Shown one piece after another: positions 63,501-64,000 of a DNA stretch of 64,000 nucleotides. Numbering within the stretch: position 1 is the stretch's first letter; each line of letters starts with the position of its first letter. Made by a program: the position numbers and the translations under genes. The notes beneath the pieces were generated by a model. It was not told where the DNA came from. It saw nothing but the letters and a program-made list of their open reading frames with translations, and made no database searches. Location: positions 33,700,993 through 33,764,992 of the forward strand of contig NC_044573.1 of NCBI RefSeq assembly GCF_901933205.1, given 5' to 3'. The stretch comes from Camarhynchus parvulus. Lineage: Eukaryota; Chordata; Aves; Passeriformes; Thraupidae.

Positions 63501-64000
63501 TCAGTTCTGGAAGAGTAGACAGCTCCCTATGTGGTGTGTTATGATTATAGCTCCTTTAGATCTGTATGTTTCACAAAAACAACATTTTGCACTGCACAAT
63601 AACAGTTTATGATAAGTTCTGCTAGTACTGAACAGGAGAAACACATCCTGCTATCCTGATATAAAATGACCCCATCAATGATAAACTTAATCTGTTAGAA
63701 GTTACTTACCTGCAGGGTAAAATACCTAAGATGTAAACATTTTCTTCCAAGAAGACTTCTAATAAAATGATATGTCAGAAATGTACCTAAGTAATTTTAA
63801 ACACTATAAGGAAATGAGTTATTTATTAATTTTTGCTGGCACATTCCCTTTTTGTGAATGTTAACAGTAGGATATACAGTTCTCTGCATGAGAAAAAATA
63901 CCTGTCCTTGCTTACTACTCTTTTCCCCCTTTCTTGGAGAATGATCTAACATTTGTAGAACAGATATTCTTGTGCATCCTTGAAGGAAGGTGGGCAGGAA
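63501..64000. other. Unclassified non-coding DNA
   Basis: No gene or known repeat. A minus-strand consensus donor (CTGCAG|GTAAGTA, complement of 63703-63715) has a plausible acceptor about 50 bp upstream, near 63762, but the enclosed 51 bp encode nothing recognisable. Confidence 0.45.

Overview
The window looks like 64 kb of non-coding nuclear DNA from a bird, most likely a songbird. The base composition is AT-rich and CpG-poor. The recognisable repeats are avian: three CR1 LINE 3' fragments and four long terminal repeats (LTRs) of types I know from passerine genomes. There are no Alu, L1 or B1-type mammalian repeats, and nothing suggests a bacterial or viral genome. I assigned the repeats by remembered consensus, not by a search.

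I find no protein-coding gene, rRNA, tRNA, CRISPR array or intact retrovirus. The longest open stretches (about 100-180 codons) lie in LTRs, CR1 pieces or pyrimidine-rich DNA and look accidental. The region is best read as a gene desert or the inside of a very large intron.

Layout: unclassified DNA with a minus-strand LTR at 491-1034; AT-rich DNA with homeodomain-type TAATTA cores near 10.2-10.4 kb; a large minus-strand LTR at 14138-15199; a plus-strand LTR at about 19312-19757 and an old CR1 relic at 20572-20735; about 20 kb of almost repeat-free DNA, holding a decayed reading frame at 25365-25762; an (ATCC)n microsatellite at 40619-40710; a CR1 3' end at 42410-42752; a minus-strand LTR at 46854-47636 containing a 63-nt pure-purine run; a CR1 at 54760-55380; a possible further LTR piece at 57640-58200; then a CA microsatellite and an A/C-rich tract near the right end.

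Several short blocks have good splice acceptor and donor sequences (notably 16053-16198, 22250-22379 and 26984-27061). They could be exons of a long non-coding RNA or of a host gene, but such pairings also occur by chance and I could not identify any product. I did not find convincing evidence of a new biological system. The items most worth testing are the opposed exon candidates at 16 kb, the decayed frame at 25.4 kb and the CpG-rich block at 44.3 kb.
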